Shown here: positions 40,480 to 49,190 of the stretch, in pieces
Position numbering within the stretch: the first letter of the stretch is position 1
How the letters are laid out: every line of letters begins with the position of its first letter
Assembly (NCBI RefSeq): GCF_001542905.1
Contig: NZ_LOAJ01000002.1
Coordinates: 62,001 to 126,000, forward strand
Source: Halorubrum aethiopicum
Lineage (GTDB): Archaea; Halobacteriota; Halobacteria; Halobacteriales; Haloferacaceae
Reading direction: 5' to 3'
DNA: 64,000 nucleotides
Program-made: the position numbers and the translations under genes
The notes under the pieces: model-generated
Database searches by the model: none
What the model was told of the DNA's origin: nothing
Seen by the model: only the letters and a program-made list of their open reading frames with translations

Positions 40480-41508
40480 GTGGGAAATTCGGATCATACA
40501 CTCAGTAATTACTTTAGCAGGTCGTCGTCTATTCTTTTACTTGCTCCGTCACACCAATCTCCTGACGACAAAGCCTGTATCGATCTGTTGACTCAGGATC
40601 AACCTAGTGAGACCAACGTACTGAGCGTAACACTCTCAGCATCCCCCTCTGAGCGGCTGTCGGTATGGCAACGCGAAGCAGGGAACGAACTCCCAACACG
40701 AGCGACAATCATCGATGGCAGAAGAGAGATGACGAAAGCAAACCTTCCAACCTCTGAAGCCGGAACGATTTCCGTACGGGGGCTTCCGAGAGAGGCGGAT
40801 CTCTTCGATCTCAGTATCTCGATTGCCAGCCAACTCGGGGAGTGGCAATCCACCGACGAAACGACTAGTTTGTGTCTTCACTCTGTAACGGCACTACTCG
40901 CCACCTATGACGCCGAGCGAGTAGTCGATCTGATCTCTGCCCTCAACGACCTTTGTGAACGTTTCAGTGTGACTGCTCACCACCACATCGATCCGGACAA
41001 GCACGATGAAGAGATGTTAGCAATGCTTCGTCCATTATACGATGCGGTGATCGAGTACACGCCAGAGGATGGCTGGATCCCGACTGAAAGTGTAACCATG
41101 ACGACGAAACCGTCATTCCGTTCGACGGTAACACCACCTGGTGGGGTGTCAAAGATAGATCCTGACCACCCTGAAACGGTACCGATGCGGTATTCGTTCG
41201 AGACGCTGCTGGATCTGTTATCGCCTCCGCGTCGGCGTACGTTGTTGTATCATCTAAAGAACCAACCAGATCAAGTGATCCCACTTGACCGCCTAGCTGA
41301 GGAGATCCATGACATTGACCGGTCACTGCCGATCCGCGATTCATCATCACCAGAGGATATCCGGAACGAGCTTCTCGATTGTCATCTCCCGTCGTTACAA
41401 GAAGCTGGAATCGCCAAGTATGACGCCAATTCCGAGACGGTCCATTATACACAGAATCAAGGATTGGAATCCTTCCTTCAATATATCGAAACGATCGAAT
41501 TGGGCTGA
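40480..41508 (+). CDS. DUF7504/DUF7344-like regulator
   Basis: 342 residues from GTG 40480. The N-terminal two thirds (SILLLAPSHQ, TSLCLHSVTALLATYDAERV) look like the RecA-like domain annotated DUF7504 in haloarchaea. The C-terminus (SFETLLDLLSPPRRRTLLYH then DRLAEEI) is the winged-helix DUF7344 pattern. Proteins of this kind are haloarchaeal regulators of unknown signal. GC is lower than the replicon genes. Names given from memory. Confidence 0.6.
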   Translation: MGNSDHTLSNYFSRSSSILLLAPSHQSPDDKACIDLLTQDQPSETNVLSVTLSASPSERLSVWQREAGNELPTRATIIDGRREMTKANLPTSEAGTISVRGLPREADLFDLSISIASQLGEWQSTDETTSLCLHSVTALLATYDAERVVDLISALNDLCERFSVTAHHHIDPDKHDEEMLAMLRPLYDAVIEYTPEDGWIPTESVTMTTKPSFRSTVTPPGGVSKIDPDHPETVPMRYSFETLLDLLSPPRRRTLLYHLKNQPDQVIPLDRLAEEIHDIDRSLPIRDSSSPEDIRNELLDCHLPSLQEAGIAKYDANSETVHYTQNQGLESFLQYIETIELG

Positions 41509-41633
41509 GTAACGCTTTCGAAATTACCGACAGAAGAAGAGAATCAACGAGTCCAGCACGTGCCTCTTCGGTTGTCGTCCCGGGCCTATTTACGCCATAC
41601 TGACGCGTCTACACTACGGACCGGCACGACCGG

Positions 41634-41644
41634 CACAACCCCCT
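41634..41644 (+). promoter_or_regulatory. CACAACCCCCT motif
   Basis: Abuts the ATG at 41645 of the nine-gene operon; TATA-like CTATTTA near 41586. Confidence 0.75.
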
Positions 41645-41974
41645 ATGAGCGACCGACACGCACCCTCGACAGCCGAACAGTCAGCCGACTCAGGACACCG
41701 GGCTTCCGGTGAGACTGACGCCCTCTCCGCCGGCGACACGCACGTCGTCCGCGGCGTCGGCGAGAACACCCGCGTCGAGTGTCCCGACCACGACACGGTG
41801 TACGGCCCACACCCTGGAGCGCGATCGCTGTTCGCGTTCTGCCCGTACTGCGGGGCCGACGCCGACACGATCGGCCACGAGTCCGGTCCCGTCGAGGGCG
41901 AACTCCAGTGCCCGTCGACGGCCATGAGCACGTATCGCTTCTGTCCCGGCTGCGGGGCCGAGGTGAACGAATGA
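41645..41974 (+). CDS. zinc-ribbon protein
   Basis: 109 residues. Cysteines in CPDHDT, CPYCGAD and a final CPGCGAE plus a further C form one or two zinc ribbons. First gene of an operon of nine overlapping genes to 45572. Role unknown. Confidence 0.72.
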   Translation: MSDRHAPSTAEQSADSGHRASGETDALSAGDTHVVRGVGENTRVECPDHDTVYGPHPGARSLFAFCPYCGADADTIGHESGPVEGELQCPSTAMSTYRFCPGCGAEVNE

Positions 41975-42582
41975 GCACCGACTCGGACCGCGACGACTCG
42001 GACGGCAGTATCGAGCGCGACGCCGGCGTTCCGGACATCCCCGACCTCGACGAATGCCAGCGGTGCGGCGACGAGCGAGACGGCCACGCGTACCTCCTCG
42101 TGTTCGGCGAGTGGAACCCCGATCGGTCGGGCTTCGAGCGCCCCCCGGCCATGCGACCCTTCTGTCGGGACTGCTGGCAAGAACACCACGGCCGGACGAC
42201 CGGCACACACTGGTCGATCGACGACCCGCAACGCGTGTGGGACGTACTCCGGGCGTCCGATGGCGAGCTTGTCGCCGACCTCATGCCGCTGTTCATGGGC
42301 GGGCGGCCGTTCGTCCGCGTCGATGGCGACGGCGAACTCACGGCCGTCGGCCCGACGATGATCGACGGCGGCGAGAATGGTGAGGGGACGCCCGTCATCG
42401 AGGAGAAGATCGTCCGGCTGGAGGGCTTCGACCGTGAGGCGTTGTTCGAGGCGATCCGGAGCTATCGCGACCTGCCGGACGATAGCGGCTCGGTCATCAT
42501 CCGGCCGGTTGAAGAGACGCCGTTCGAGCGGTTCACGGGGCGGGGCGAACACTCGGCGAGTCTCGGACGGTGGACGAAATGA
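41971..42582 (+). CDS. hypothetical zinc-binding protein
   Basis: 203 residues starting MSTDSDRDDSDGSIERDAGV. N-terminal CQRCGDERDGH and CRDCWQEHH form a zinc module, followed by an alpha/beta domain. ATGA overlaps at both ends. No family recognised. Confidence 0.7.
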   Translation: MSTDSDRDDSDGSIERDAGVPDIPDLDECQRCGDERDGHAYLLVFGEWNPDRSGFERPPAMRPFCRDCWQEHHGRTTGTHWSIDDPQRVWDVLRASDGELVADLMPLFMGGRPFVRVDGDGELTAVGPTMIDGGENGEGTPVIEEKIVRLEGFDREALFEAIRSYRDLPDDSGSVIIRPVEETPFERFTGRGEHSASLGRWTK

Positions 42583-42797
42583 GCGACGATCACGGCGGGA
42601 AAGCAGATCATGTACCTACGGCAGGCGAGGCAGAAATCAGCGGGACGCTCGAAACGGTCGCCAACTCTGGAGAGGGTCAATGCCGCTTCTGTGACTACGT
42701 AGCAGAAGGTGATTCCTTCGGAGAGATATTCGAGGATCTCGCAGAACACGGCGAGCAGGAACACGACTGGGATCCGACGGAGGGCTGGTCCGAATGA
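42579..42797 (+). CDS. small zinc-finger protein
   Basis: 72 residues with CRFCDYVAEGDSFGEIFEDL followed by AEHGEQEH: a C2H2-like finger. Overlaps both neighbours. Probably binds nucleic acid or protein. Confidence 0.65.
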   Translation: MSDDHGGKADHVPTAGEAEISGTLETVANSGEGQCRFCDYVAEGDSFGEIFEDLAEHGEQEHDWDPTEGWSE

Positions 42798-43270
42798 GCG
42801 TCGGCGACGACGACCACAACCCGCTCTTGAGCCCGCCGTCGACGGGCCTCGACACGGGGAACTGGGACGCCGACGGCCCGCTCGCCGGGTGGCGTGTCGA
42901 ACGCGATCGTGACGGTCGCGTCCTCGACTTCGTCATCGAGTCGACGTGGGACCGGAAGGGGTGTTTCTGTCTCCTTACGCGAGTGACTGAGTACATCGTG
43001 CTCGGCCGTCACCACGGTCCGGAGCGGATCGGCGAGTCCGCGACTTACTACCGGGGGTTCGTCTACGAGCCGGCGGTCGAGTCGCTGCCGAAGGGCTGCT
43101 TCGGGACACGACTCGTCCAGTGTGAGAACCGTGGTGGTTGGTTCGTGTGGGACGAGCGGACGTGGCGGAACAGCTGTAAGTCGTACACGAAGACCGTAAG
43201 CGAGGTCGCCCACCGGAAGACCGACCGGCTCGCCGACGCCGCCGCGCAACGTCGCGAGGGAGAACTATGA
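42794..43270 (+). CDS. hypothetical protein
   Basis: 158 residues starting MSVGDDDHNPLLSPPSTGLD. Three cysteines (GCFCLLTRV, GCFGTRLVQCEN) and a C-terminal basic helix. No family recognised. Confidence 0.65.
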   Translation: MSVGDDDHNPLLSPPSTGLDTGNWDADGPLAGWRVERDRDGRVLDFVIESTWDRKGCFCLLTRVTEYIVLGRHHGPERIGESATYYRGFVYEPAVESLPKGCFGTRLVQCENRGGWFVWDERTWRNSCKSYTKTVSEVAHRKTDRLADAAAQRREGEL

Positions 43271-43617
43271 GCGTCGATGACACCGCGACACCGTCTCGTC
43301 CGCTCCCACGCGTCCGTGTCGAACATCCGAGCGCCGAGCGCGGGGCCGAGGACGTACGCGTCCACCTGGACGAGCCCGGTTGTGAGTTGTGCGGCGTCCC
43401 GGACACACCCCGTGTGCTCGTTGAAATCCCGTGGACCGGGAAGCGCGGACTCCGGCCCGTCTGTCGCGGCCACCCGGAGCATCCCGAGCATCCGGGGTAC
43501 CCCAGCCGGGAGAACCCGACCGAGTACCGAATTTGTCCGGGGTGTGGAGCCGTAGATCGGCTCCTTTCGGCCGGCGTGTGTCGAGCCTGTTTCGACCCGA
43601 CGGAGGAAACCCAATGA
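43267..43617 (+). CDS. zinc-finger protein
   Basis: 116 residues with CELCGVPDTPRVLVE, then CRGHPEHPEHPG and CPGCGAVDRLLSAGVCRAC, i.e. two zinc sites. Just upstream of the adenine methyltransferase gene. Function unknown. Confidence 0.68.
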   Translation: MSVDDTATPSRPLPRVRVEHPSAERGAEDVRVHLDEPGCELCGVPDTPRVLVEIPWTGKRGLRPVCRGHPEHPEHPGYPSRENPTEYRICPGCGAVDRLLSAGVCRACFDPTEETQ

Positions 43618-44261
43618 GCACTGACGACACCGCCGCGCCGACGACCGTCGACGGGACGAGCATGGCGTTCGTCGCCAACAAGAAGAAGGACTCGTGGCGG
43701 ACGCCGCCCGCGCTCTACGAGCCGATCGCCGAGGCCGTCGGCGGGATCGACCTCGACCCGTGTGCCGGCCCGTCCGGTGACCGGCTGGAACTACCGGGCG
43801 ACGCCGAACCTGCGGAGGACCTCCCGCCGACCAAGATCGCGGATCGGAACGTCATGCCGTGGGAGGACGGCCTCTCCGTGAGGTGGATGGGTGACGTGTT
43901 CGTGAACCCGCCGTTCTCAGATGTCGACGAGTGGCTGGCGATGGCCGTCGGCGCGTGGATGGCCGGCGACGCCGACCGCGTGTTCTTCGTCACGGCCGCG
44001 AACACCGGGACGCTCGCGTGGTATCACCGCTGGATCGCGTCGTTCGCGTCGATGACGTACTTCACCGGCCCGAGACAGAACTACATCGATCCCGAACAGA
44101 ATGAGCTCGCGAGTGGCGTCTCGTTCAACACGGCTGTCTCCGTATTCGGCGAGGTTCCCGCGTCGCTGGCGCGGTACTGGAGACGGGAGGGCGACCTCGT
44201 GGTCCGCCCGTGGAACGCCGGTGGGATCGTCGAGGACCAAGGCGACGGAGGTGACCGATGA
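43614..44261 (+). CDS. phage-type DNA N6-adenine methyltransferase (Dam_2-like)
   Basis: 215 residues. It has the layout of the phage N-6-adenine-methyltransferase family: KKDSWRTPPALYEPIAEAVG, DLDPCAGP (46-53) for cofactor binding and the catalytic VNPPFSD (97-103), then FVTAANTGTLAWYHRWIA. Methylates adenine N6; target unknown. The start is fixed by the ATGA overlap. No restriction partner, so likely protective or regulatory. Confidence 0.85.
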   Translation: MSTDDTAAPTTVDGTSMAFVANKKKDSWRTPPALYEPIAEAVGGIDLDPCAGPSGDRLELPGDAEPAEDLPPTKIADRNVMPWEDGLSVRWMGDVFVNPPFSDVDEWLAMAVGAWMAGDADRVFFVTAANTGTLAWYHRWIASFASMTYFTGPRQNYIDPEQNELASGVSFNTAVSVFGEVPASLARYWRREGDLVVRPWNAGGIVEDQGDGGDR

Positions 44262-44875
44262 GCAATCGCCCAAAGGACCGCCAGAAAGGGATGGACACCC
44301 TGTTTCCGATGGCCGACGCCCACTCGTGTCGTGTCTGTAACGAGCACGTCGAGGACGGCCGGCGGAACTACTGCTCGCCCCGCTGTAAGCGGATCGCGAA
44401 GGCCGTCCAGCGGATGTTCGTGTGGGACTGCGTCCGCGAAGCCGTCTTCGAGCGCGACGACTACACCTGCCAAGAGTGCGGGCTCTCGAAGGATCGTTGG
44501 TGGCGGGCGTACTGGCAGGTCCGTGAGCGGATCGACGAGTTAAGCGCGCCGGCCCACCCGAAAAAGAGCGACCACCCCGCGGCGTCGTACGACCGCTGGC
44601 GACGCGTCCGGGGCGAGATTCAGGAGCGGTACGGCGTGGGCTCGCCGACCGACGGGGGGTTCCACGCGGATCACATCGAGCGCGTCGCCGACGGGGGCCA
44701 CCCGTTCGCTGAGACGAACCTCCAGACGCTCTGTAAGTACTGTCACCGCGAGAAGACCGCCGCGGAGAACCGGACGGGCGAGCCGTCGATCGAAGACCGC
44801 CCGGAGGTCGGCCTCGACGCGTACATGGACGCCGCGACCGACGGCGGCGACGTCGACGCTGGAGGTGACCGATGA
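44258..44875 (+). CDS. HNH endonuclease
   Basis: 205 residues. N-terminal zinc module CRVCNEHVEDGRRNYCSPRC, a CQECG pair, then HADHIERVADGG and TNLQTLCKYCHREK, the HNH core with its zinc knuckle. Encoded directly after the methyltransferase, so a restriction-like pairing is possible, though many phage HNH proteins act in DNA processing instead. Confidence 0.85.
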   Translation: MSNRPKDRQKGMDTLFPMADAHSCRVCNEHVEDGRRNYCSPRCKRIAKAVQRMFVWDCVREAVFERDDYTCQECGLSKDRWWRAYWQVRERIDELSAPAHPKKSDHPAASYDRWRRVRGEIQERYGVGSPTDGGFHADHIERVADGGHPFAETNLQTLCKYCHREKTAAENRTGEPSIEDRPEVGLDAYMDAATDGGDVDAGGDR

Positions 44876-45219
44876 GCCCGTCGATCCCGACCCTCGCGTT
44901 CGCCGATCGGCACGTCGCGCCCATCGTGAAGGGGCAGAAGACGGCGACGATCCGCCTCGATCTCGACTCACGGATCCAACTCGGCCGGCGCGTCCAGTTC
45001 GTCGATACCGAGGGCGAGCGGTTCGCGACCGCGATCATTGACGACCGAGGCTACGAGCGGCTGGCACGACTCGCCCGGACCGACGTGGCCGGCCACCAGC
45101 GGTACGCTCAGCCGGCCGACTTGGTGGCCGAGATGCGCGAGTACTACCCCGACCGGCGCGTGACGGGCGACACGCTCGCGGACGTACTCTACTGGAGAGT
45201 CGATGACCTATGGGAGTGA
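44872..45219 (+). CDS. ASCH-domain protein
   Basis: 115 residues: LAFADRHVAPIVKGQKTATI followed by RVQFVDTEGERFATAIIDDRGYE matches the small RNA-binding-like ASCH beta barrel with its KTxTIR signature near the start. ASCH proteins bind modified nucleosides or RNA; the exact role here is unknown. Confidence 0.78.
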   Translation: MSPSIPTLAFADRHVAPIVKGQKTATIRLDLDSRIQLGRRVQFVDTEGERFATAIIDDRGYERLARLARTDVAGHQRYAQPADLVAEMREYYPDRRVTGDTLADVLYWRVDDLWE

Positions 45220-45572
45220 CCGAGACGCGACAAGAGCGGTTCGAGGCTCCGCCACGGGCCGTGCGTTTCGACGAGACGGAGCCGGCAGTGACGCGGCGCG
45301 TGTTCCGGTGTGACGGCCACCGCTACGAGAACGAGCTCGCGTATGACCTGCGCGACGACGGCGACCGGCTCGCGTTCGAGCGCAAGCTCGACACGTTCAT
45401 CGAGTGGTTCGAGGACGCGCAAGAGCGGTCCGACGGGCGGGTGTACGTCGAGGATGAGGCCGGACACTGGGTGTTCCGCCGCGGCCACACGCTGATCGCC
45501 TGTAACGTCGAGGAGGTCTCGAAGCGGGACCGCCGGATCTATTTCTCGGTCGACGTTCTCGACAGCGCGTAG
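45210..45572 (+). CDS. hypothetical protein, last gene of the 41.6-45.6 kb operon
   Basis: 120 residues starting MGVTETRQERFEAPPRAVRF. Beta-rich with FEDAQERSDGRVYVEDEAGH. Convergent with 45573-46868; the two stop codons are adjacent. No family recognised. Confidence 0.68.
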   Translation: MGVTETRQERFEAPPRAVRFDETEPAVTRRVFRCDGHRYENELAYDLRDDGDRLAFERKLDTFIEWFEDAQERSDGRVYVEDEAGHWVFRRGHTLIACNVEEVSKRDRRIYFSVDVLDSA

Positions 45573-46868
45573 TTACTCGCTTTTCGCGATCCGCTTTGCG
45601 AGGTCCATCACGGTCTCGATGTTCGTCGCATCCTCGTCGTTTGTGGTCGTGCTACCATTCTCAACGATATCAGACGGGTTGGTGAACATCTGCCCCATCG
45701 AGACGAGCATGAACTCGGCGAGCTGGGCATCGGTCTCATCGAGCGACTGCTGAGACTCTAAGACCTTTCGAGAGGGTTCAAGTGTCTGTGCCATCGTCGA
45801 TTTGAAGGCGTACTCCTCCATGAGGCGTCGCTTGCGAGAGTAGTTCTTAGATGTGAACCACACACCGACTAGGAGTGGAATCAAGAGCGTCACACGCGAA
45901 ACGGTACCAATACCAAGACTGGTAGATTCTAGAAGGCTCCAAAATATCACGATAGCTCCCGCAATAAGGGCGATTATCGCACCAAAGGTGAGTCTGGCCC
46001 ATCGTGTCGCCGAATTTTCTAGTTCTTCTTTTCGCTCAGTGAAGTTTCTATCAAGAGACGCTGCAATCGCACCGCTAAGTAGTGTATCAATTCGATCTTC
46101 AATATCATCGAGGCTGCTTTTCTGCTGGCTTAATTGCTCAGATCTGTCTTCTATCTCAGAGAGATTTGAATCGAGCCGATCTTCGTAGTCGTTCATCTGC
46201 TCTGTCTTTTTGAGAACTTTCTCGTAACGATCGTTGATTGTATCTGCTTCCTTCTTAATGTCCTGAGACGTGTTCGAAGCCTTGTTTTCGATTTCCTCTA
46301 AGCTTCCTTGAGACTCCTTTGCCGAAGAAACAATCCGATCGATCTCATCTTGCTGTTCAGATATGTCGTCGTGGATAGAATTTATCTTCTCGTGCGTCTC
46401 TTCGGCTTCCCCGAGATTTTGGATTGCCTTCTGGTGCTCCTCACGGGTTTGTTCGAGTTTATGTAATTGCTCGGAGAAATCGAGATGTTCTCCGACCCGT
46501 AAATCTAGACTTAGGTCCCCAATGACGTAAGTTTGGAGTTTGTCGACACGATTGATGAAGTCCTTACCAGGGTTGTTTCTCCGCCCATCGTTTTTGTTTA
46601 CAATGTTGCCAGCTTCCTGACGAACACTGTTTAATCGGTCTTTGATGTTACTTTGCTGTCCTCTCCCGAAGACGCTAATAATATCATTTTCAATAGCAAT
46701 CTCAAGCAACTCAGAGATATGCTCAAAGTCTGCAATTGCCTCATTTAGTGTGATCCCCCCATGTTCTGTGGTGTAGTTTTCTTCAGCTGCTATCTCAGAA
46801 AATTCACTGACATTGTCAAAGTGTTCGTGGTTGAGTAAGTCACGAATCTTCTCAACGTGCTGGCTCAT
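45573..46868 (-). CDS. long coiled-coil membrane protein
   Basis: 431 residues. A helical N-terminal domain is followed by a long coiled coil (about 130-270, e.g. EQTREEHQKAIQNLGEAEET). Two membrane spans follow (about 296-318 and 325-343) and a C-terminal helical region with SMGQMFTNPSDI. AT-rich compared with the operons on both sides. The shape recalls membrane-tethered sensors or apolipoprotein/MCP-like stalks; no enzymatic motif seen. Likely an acquired accessory gene, possibly defensive (speculative). Confidence 0.7.
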   Translation of the reverse strand: MSQHVEKIRDLLNHEHFDNVSEFSEIAAEENYTTEHGGITLNEAIADFEHISELLEIAIENDIISVFGRGQQSNIKDRLNSVRQEAGNIVNKNDGRRNNPGKDFINRVDKLQTYVIGDLSLDLRVGEHLDFSEQLHKLEQTREEHQKAIQNLGEAEETHEKINSIHDDISEQQDEIDRIVSSAKESQGSLEEIENKASNTSQDIKKEADTINDRYEKVLKKTEQMNDYEDRLDSNLSEIEDRSEQLSQQKSSLDDIEDRIDTLLSGAIAASLDRNFTERKEELENSATRWARLTFGAIIALIAGAIVIFWSLLESTSLGIGTVSRVTLLIPLLVGVWFTSKNYSRKRRLMEEYAFKSTMAQTLEPSRKVLESQQSLDETDAQLAEFMLVSMGQMFTNPSDIVENGSTTTNDEDATNIETVMDLAKRIAKSE

Positions 46869-46913
46869 GTCCTACTACTGATTAGTCCATCACAAAGAAT
46901 GATTCCCACTCCA

Positions 46914-47000
46914 AATAATCTAACTTTACATAGTAATTACTAAGTGGGGTCGGTCCGTTGGTCGAAGTGTGCCCGGGGAAACCCGGACGCGCAAGGTGAC
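46914..47000 (+). promoter_or_regulatory. CATAGTAA promoter with GNRA-hairpin leader
   Basis: TAATCTAACTTTA (46916-46928), CATAGTAA (46929-46936), TATA TTACTAAG, hairpin CCGGG-GAAA-CCCGG (46973-46986), SD AAGGTGACCAC before ATG 47006. Confidence 0.82.
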
Positions 47001-47005
47001 CACAG

Positions 47006-47470
47006 ATGGATGACACCGATTTCGACGTTGCCGACGCAGCACAGGAACTCGAACGCAAGCCGACGACGCAGAGTGGCTCCGTCCGCAAGAACGACGCGAT
47101 GGCGTGGCTGAAAGGCCTCGATACGCCCTCGGACGACGAGCTGATCAGCGCGGTGACGCACAAGCCCGACGAGTTCTCAGGGTCGACGTTCGCGACGCCA
47201 GTCTCACAGGTCCGCGTGACGGGTGACTCGACGTTCATTTCCGCCGTCGCCGGCCTGCTCAAGCCGCTCCTCGTGTGGGAGAGTTCCGCGACCCGGCTCG
47301 ATCTCAAGGTCCAACAGGTCGAGGATCGCGAGACCGGCGAGTTGACCGACAACTACGCGCTGTACCTCGGTGCGGCCGAACGCGGCGGCCAGGGCAAGAT
47401 CGCGTCAGCACTGATGGGAACGAACAAGGAGAACGACCGGAAGCTGCTGGAGGCTCTCGACGATATGTAG
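47006..47470 (+). CDS. hypothetical protein
   Basis: 154 residues starting MDDTDFDVADAAQELERKPT. Ends with AAERGGQGKIASALMGTNKE, a possible basic-glycine loop. Leader-driven single gene. No family recognised. Confidence 0.7.
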   Translation: MDDTDFDVADAAQELERKPTTQSGSVRKNDAMAWLKGLDTPSDDELISAVTHKPDEFSGSTFATPVSQVRVTGDSTFISAVAGLLKPLLVWESSATRLDLKVQQVEDRETGELTDNYALYLGAAERGGQGKIASALMGTNKENDRKLLEALDDM

Positions 47471-47506
47471 GCGCGACCTCTCCCGGTAACCCATCTTTCA
47501 TTCTTT

Positions 47507-47592
47507 GATAATCTTATTCAGCATAGTAAAATCTAAGTAGGGGCGGGGATTCGATCGGGGTGTGCTCGGGGAAACTCGGGCGCGCAGGTGAC
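47507..47592 (+). promoter_or_regulatory. CATAGTAA promoter with GNRA-hairpin leader
   Basis: TAATCTTATTC (47509-47519), CATAGTAA (47522-47529), TATA-like AATCTAAG, hairpin CGGG-GAAA-CTCG (47567-47578), SD AGGTGACCACC before ATG 47598. Confidence 0.82.
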
Positions 47593-47597
47593 CACCG

Positions 47598-48005
47598 ATG
47601 AACGAAACCTTCGGAAACGCAGGCGTAGTACAGACCACCGACCGCCTCAGCAACGAGGCCGGCTGGAGCGCGGTCGAAGAGCGTGTCACGGAGAAGCTCG
47701 ACGACGCGGCCGAGATATTCGATGCCGCCGAGACGATCCACGAGTGGGACGACCTTCACGCGTGGGCGGCCGCGTTCGCCGAGGGCGGCTCGGCGATCAC
47801 GTTCGAGCACCCCGACGGCGCGTGGGTCCGGATCAGCGAGGGCTCGGTGAAAAACGGGTTCGATGTCCACACTTCGACTGGCGCGGAGCGGGTGGTCCCC
47901 CAGCGGGCGATCGTCTCGACGAAGCGGTACGTCCACTCCCTCGACCGGTGCGTGACGACGGCCGTCGCACAGATGTGCGCGTACAGTCGCGACGGCGAGT
48001 TCTGA
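47598..48005 (+). CDS. hypothetical protein
   Basis: 135 residues starting MNETFGNAGVVQTTDRLSNE. N-terminal helical half, C-terminal beta half (AITFEHPDGAWVRISEGSVK). Leader-driven single gene. No family recognised. Confidence 0.7.
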   Translation: MNETFGNAGVVQTTDRLSNEAGWSAVEERVTEKLDDAAEIFDAAETIHEWDDLHAWAAAFAEGGSAITFEHPDGAWVRISEGSVKNGFDVHTSTGAERVVPQRAIVSTKRYVHSLDRCVTTAVAQMCAYSRDGEF

Positions 48006-48041
48006 CGGGAGGTTAAAGGCGATCCTTCGAGTGGTGGGCGT

Positions 48042-48575
48042 ATGCCCGCCCAACGGTCGTATGTCGTTGTCGAGGCCCTCAACGGCACAGACGTACTTCG
48101 ATTCAGCGTTGAGGGCGATCTTGAATCTGGTCGTTCCGTCTACTTTACCGACCAGTCCCCCGTGTTCACCGTGACTGTCGAGAATCTAACCGAAAAGCGA
48201 GTAGAACTAGATAATTGGGCGCGGTTGATTTTCGATGAATCGGATAGTGCTCACGAGTCGGGTGAACAGATCAGCTGTACGCTCGGACCGAAAGAGACCG
48301 ATTCATTCGATTTTGAACTGGACATGCTCTCCCACCAGGGAAACGCAGCTATCGGGGTTCATACTATGTCTGCGTCTGAGGACGATGATCAATACTCAAC
48401 AAGAAAGAACAATAATCGGATGAAACGTCTCTACACCTTCATGGTGTACGATCGGGAATATTACAAGCTGAACTACCTCCGACCGCGACGGGCACAGTAT
48501 GCGGCAGCGATACTTACGGTCGGCATCGTTTTGTTCAGCGCAGCCTCCTACTTCTACAGCATCGGGTGGATATGA
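48042..48575 (+). CDS. hypothetical protein with C-terminal membrane anchor
   Basis: 177 residues. N-terminal ~110 residues form a beta-sandwich-like domain (VFTVTVENLTEKRVELDNWA). One membrane span near the C-terminus (about 153-173, AAAILTVGIVLFSAASYFYS). Medium GC. Function unknown. Confidence 0.65.
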   Translation: MPAQRSYVVVEALNGTDVLRFSVEGDLESGRSVYFTDQSPVFTVTVENLTEKRVELDNWARLIFDESDSAHESGEQISCTLGPKETDSFDFELDMLSHQGNAAIGVHTMSASEDDDQYSTRKNNNRMKRLYTFMVYDREYYKLNYLRPRRAQYAAAILTVGIVLFSAASYFYSIGWI

Positions 48576-48587
48576 AAACCCGAACGG

Positions 48588-49190
48588 CTACCCTTCGACA
48601 ACGTCGTCCAGCTCGACACCCTCCAGTACGTGTTCGTCGTGATACCCTTCCTCGGCGAGCCACGCGCACAGCGAGCGCACGTCGCTCACCAGGTGCCGCT
48701 TGGCGTCGCGGGTGACGTACCGCCTCGCGACTCGCAGGAGCGTCTCCACGGCTGTCTCTCGGCTGTGGGGCTCCGTGAGTCGCACGTCGTTCCGTCGCTC
48801 GAACCGGCGGGCGTACGCGGCGATCCGCGAGCGCGTCGCCTCGATCGTCGACTCCGCGAGGTCGCGCTGCTGGAGTGACTCGATATACTCGCTAAGAGCG
48901 ACCATGACCTCGTGATCGTCTTCCGCAAGCTCCCAGTCGTAGCCCTCGTAGGGAACGACACCGACGTCTTCGCGAAAGAACTCGCGAGGAGTACGGTCGT
49001 GACGTTCGCTAAGCGTGTAGATGAGCCCGCGGAATCGATCCGCGACCCACCGATAGGGCGGGTGTTCGGTCTCGGGATCCATCCCGTCGGCCCGCATGGC
49101 CGGCGCGATCGTCTCCCAGTACGCCTCGACGAGCTCATCGATGGTGAGCGAACTCCATCGAACCGAGCCATCGGAATAGGTCCTCGTCAC
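48588..49190 (-). CDS. stand-alone SAM-like core-binding domain protein (tyrosine-recombinase N-terminal type)
   Basis: 200 residues from GTG overlapping the upstream TGA. The C-terminal half (SEYIESLQQRDLAESTIEAT, then DVRSLCAWLAEEGYHDEHVL) has the pattern of the N-terminal core-binding domain of tyrosine integrases, but no catalytic R-H-R-H-Y domain follows. It may bind att-like sites or act as a recombination accessory factor. Last gene of the sixteen-gene operon. Confidence 0.6.
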   Translation of the reverse strand: MTRTYSDGSVRWSSLTIDELVEAYWETIAPAMRADGMDPETEHPPYRWVADRFRGLIYTLSERHDRTPREFFREDVGVVPYEGYDWELAEDDHEVMVALSEYIESLQQRDLAESTIEATRSRIAAYARRFERRNDVRLTEPHSRETAVETLLRVARRYVTRDAKRHLVSDVRSLCAWLAEEGYHDEHVLEGVELDDVVEG

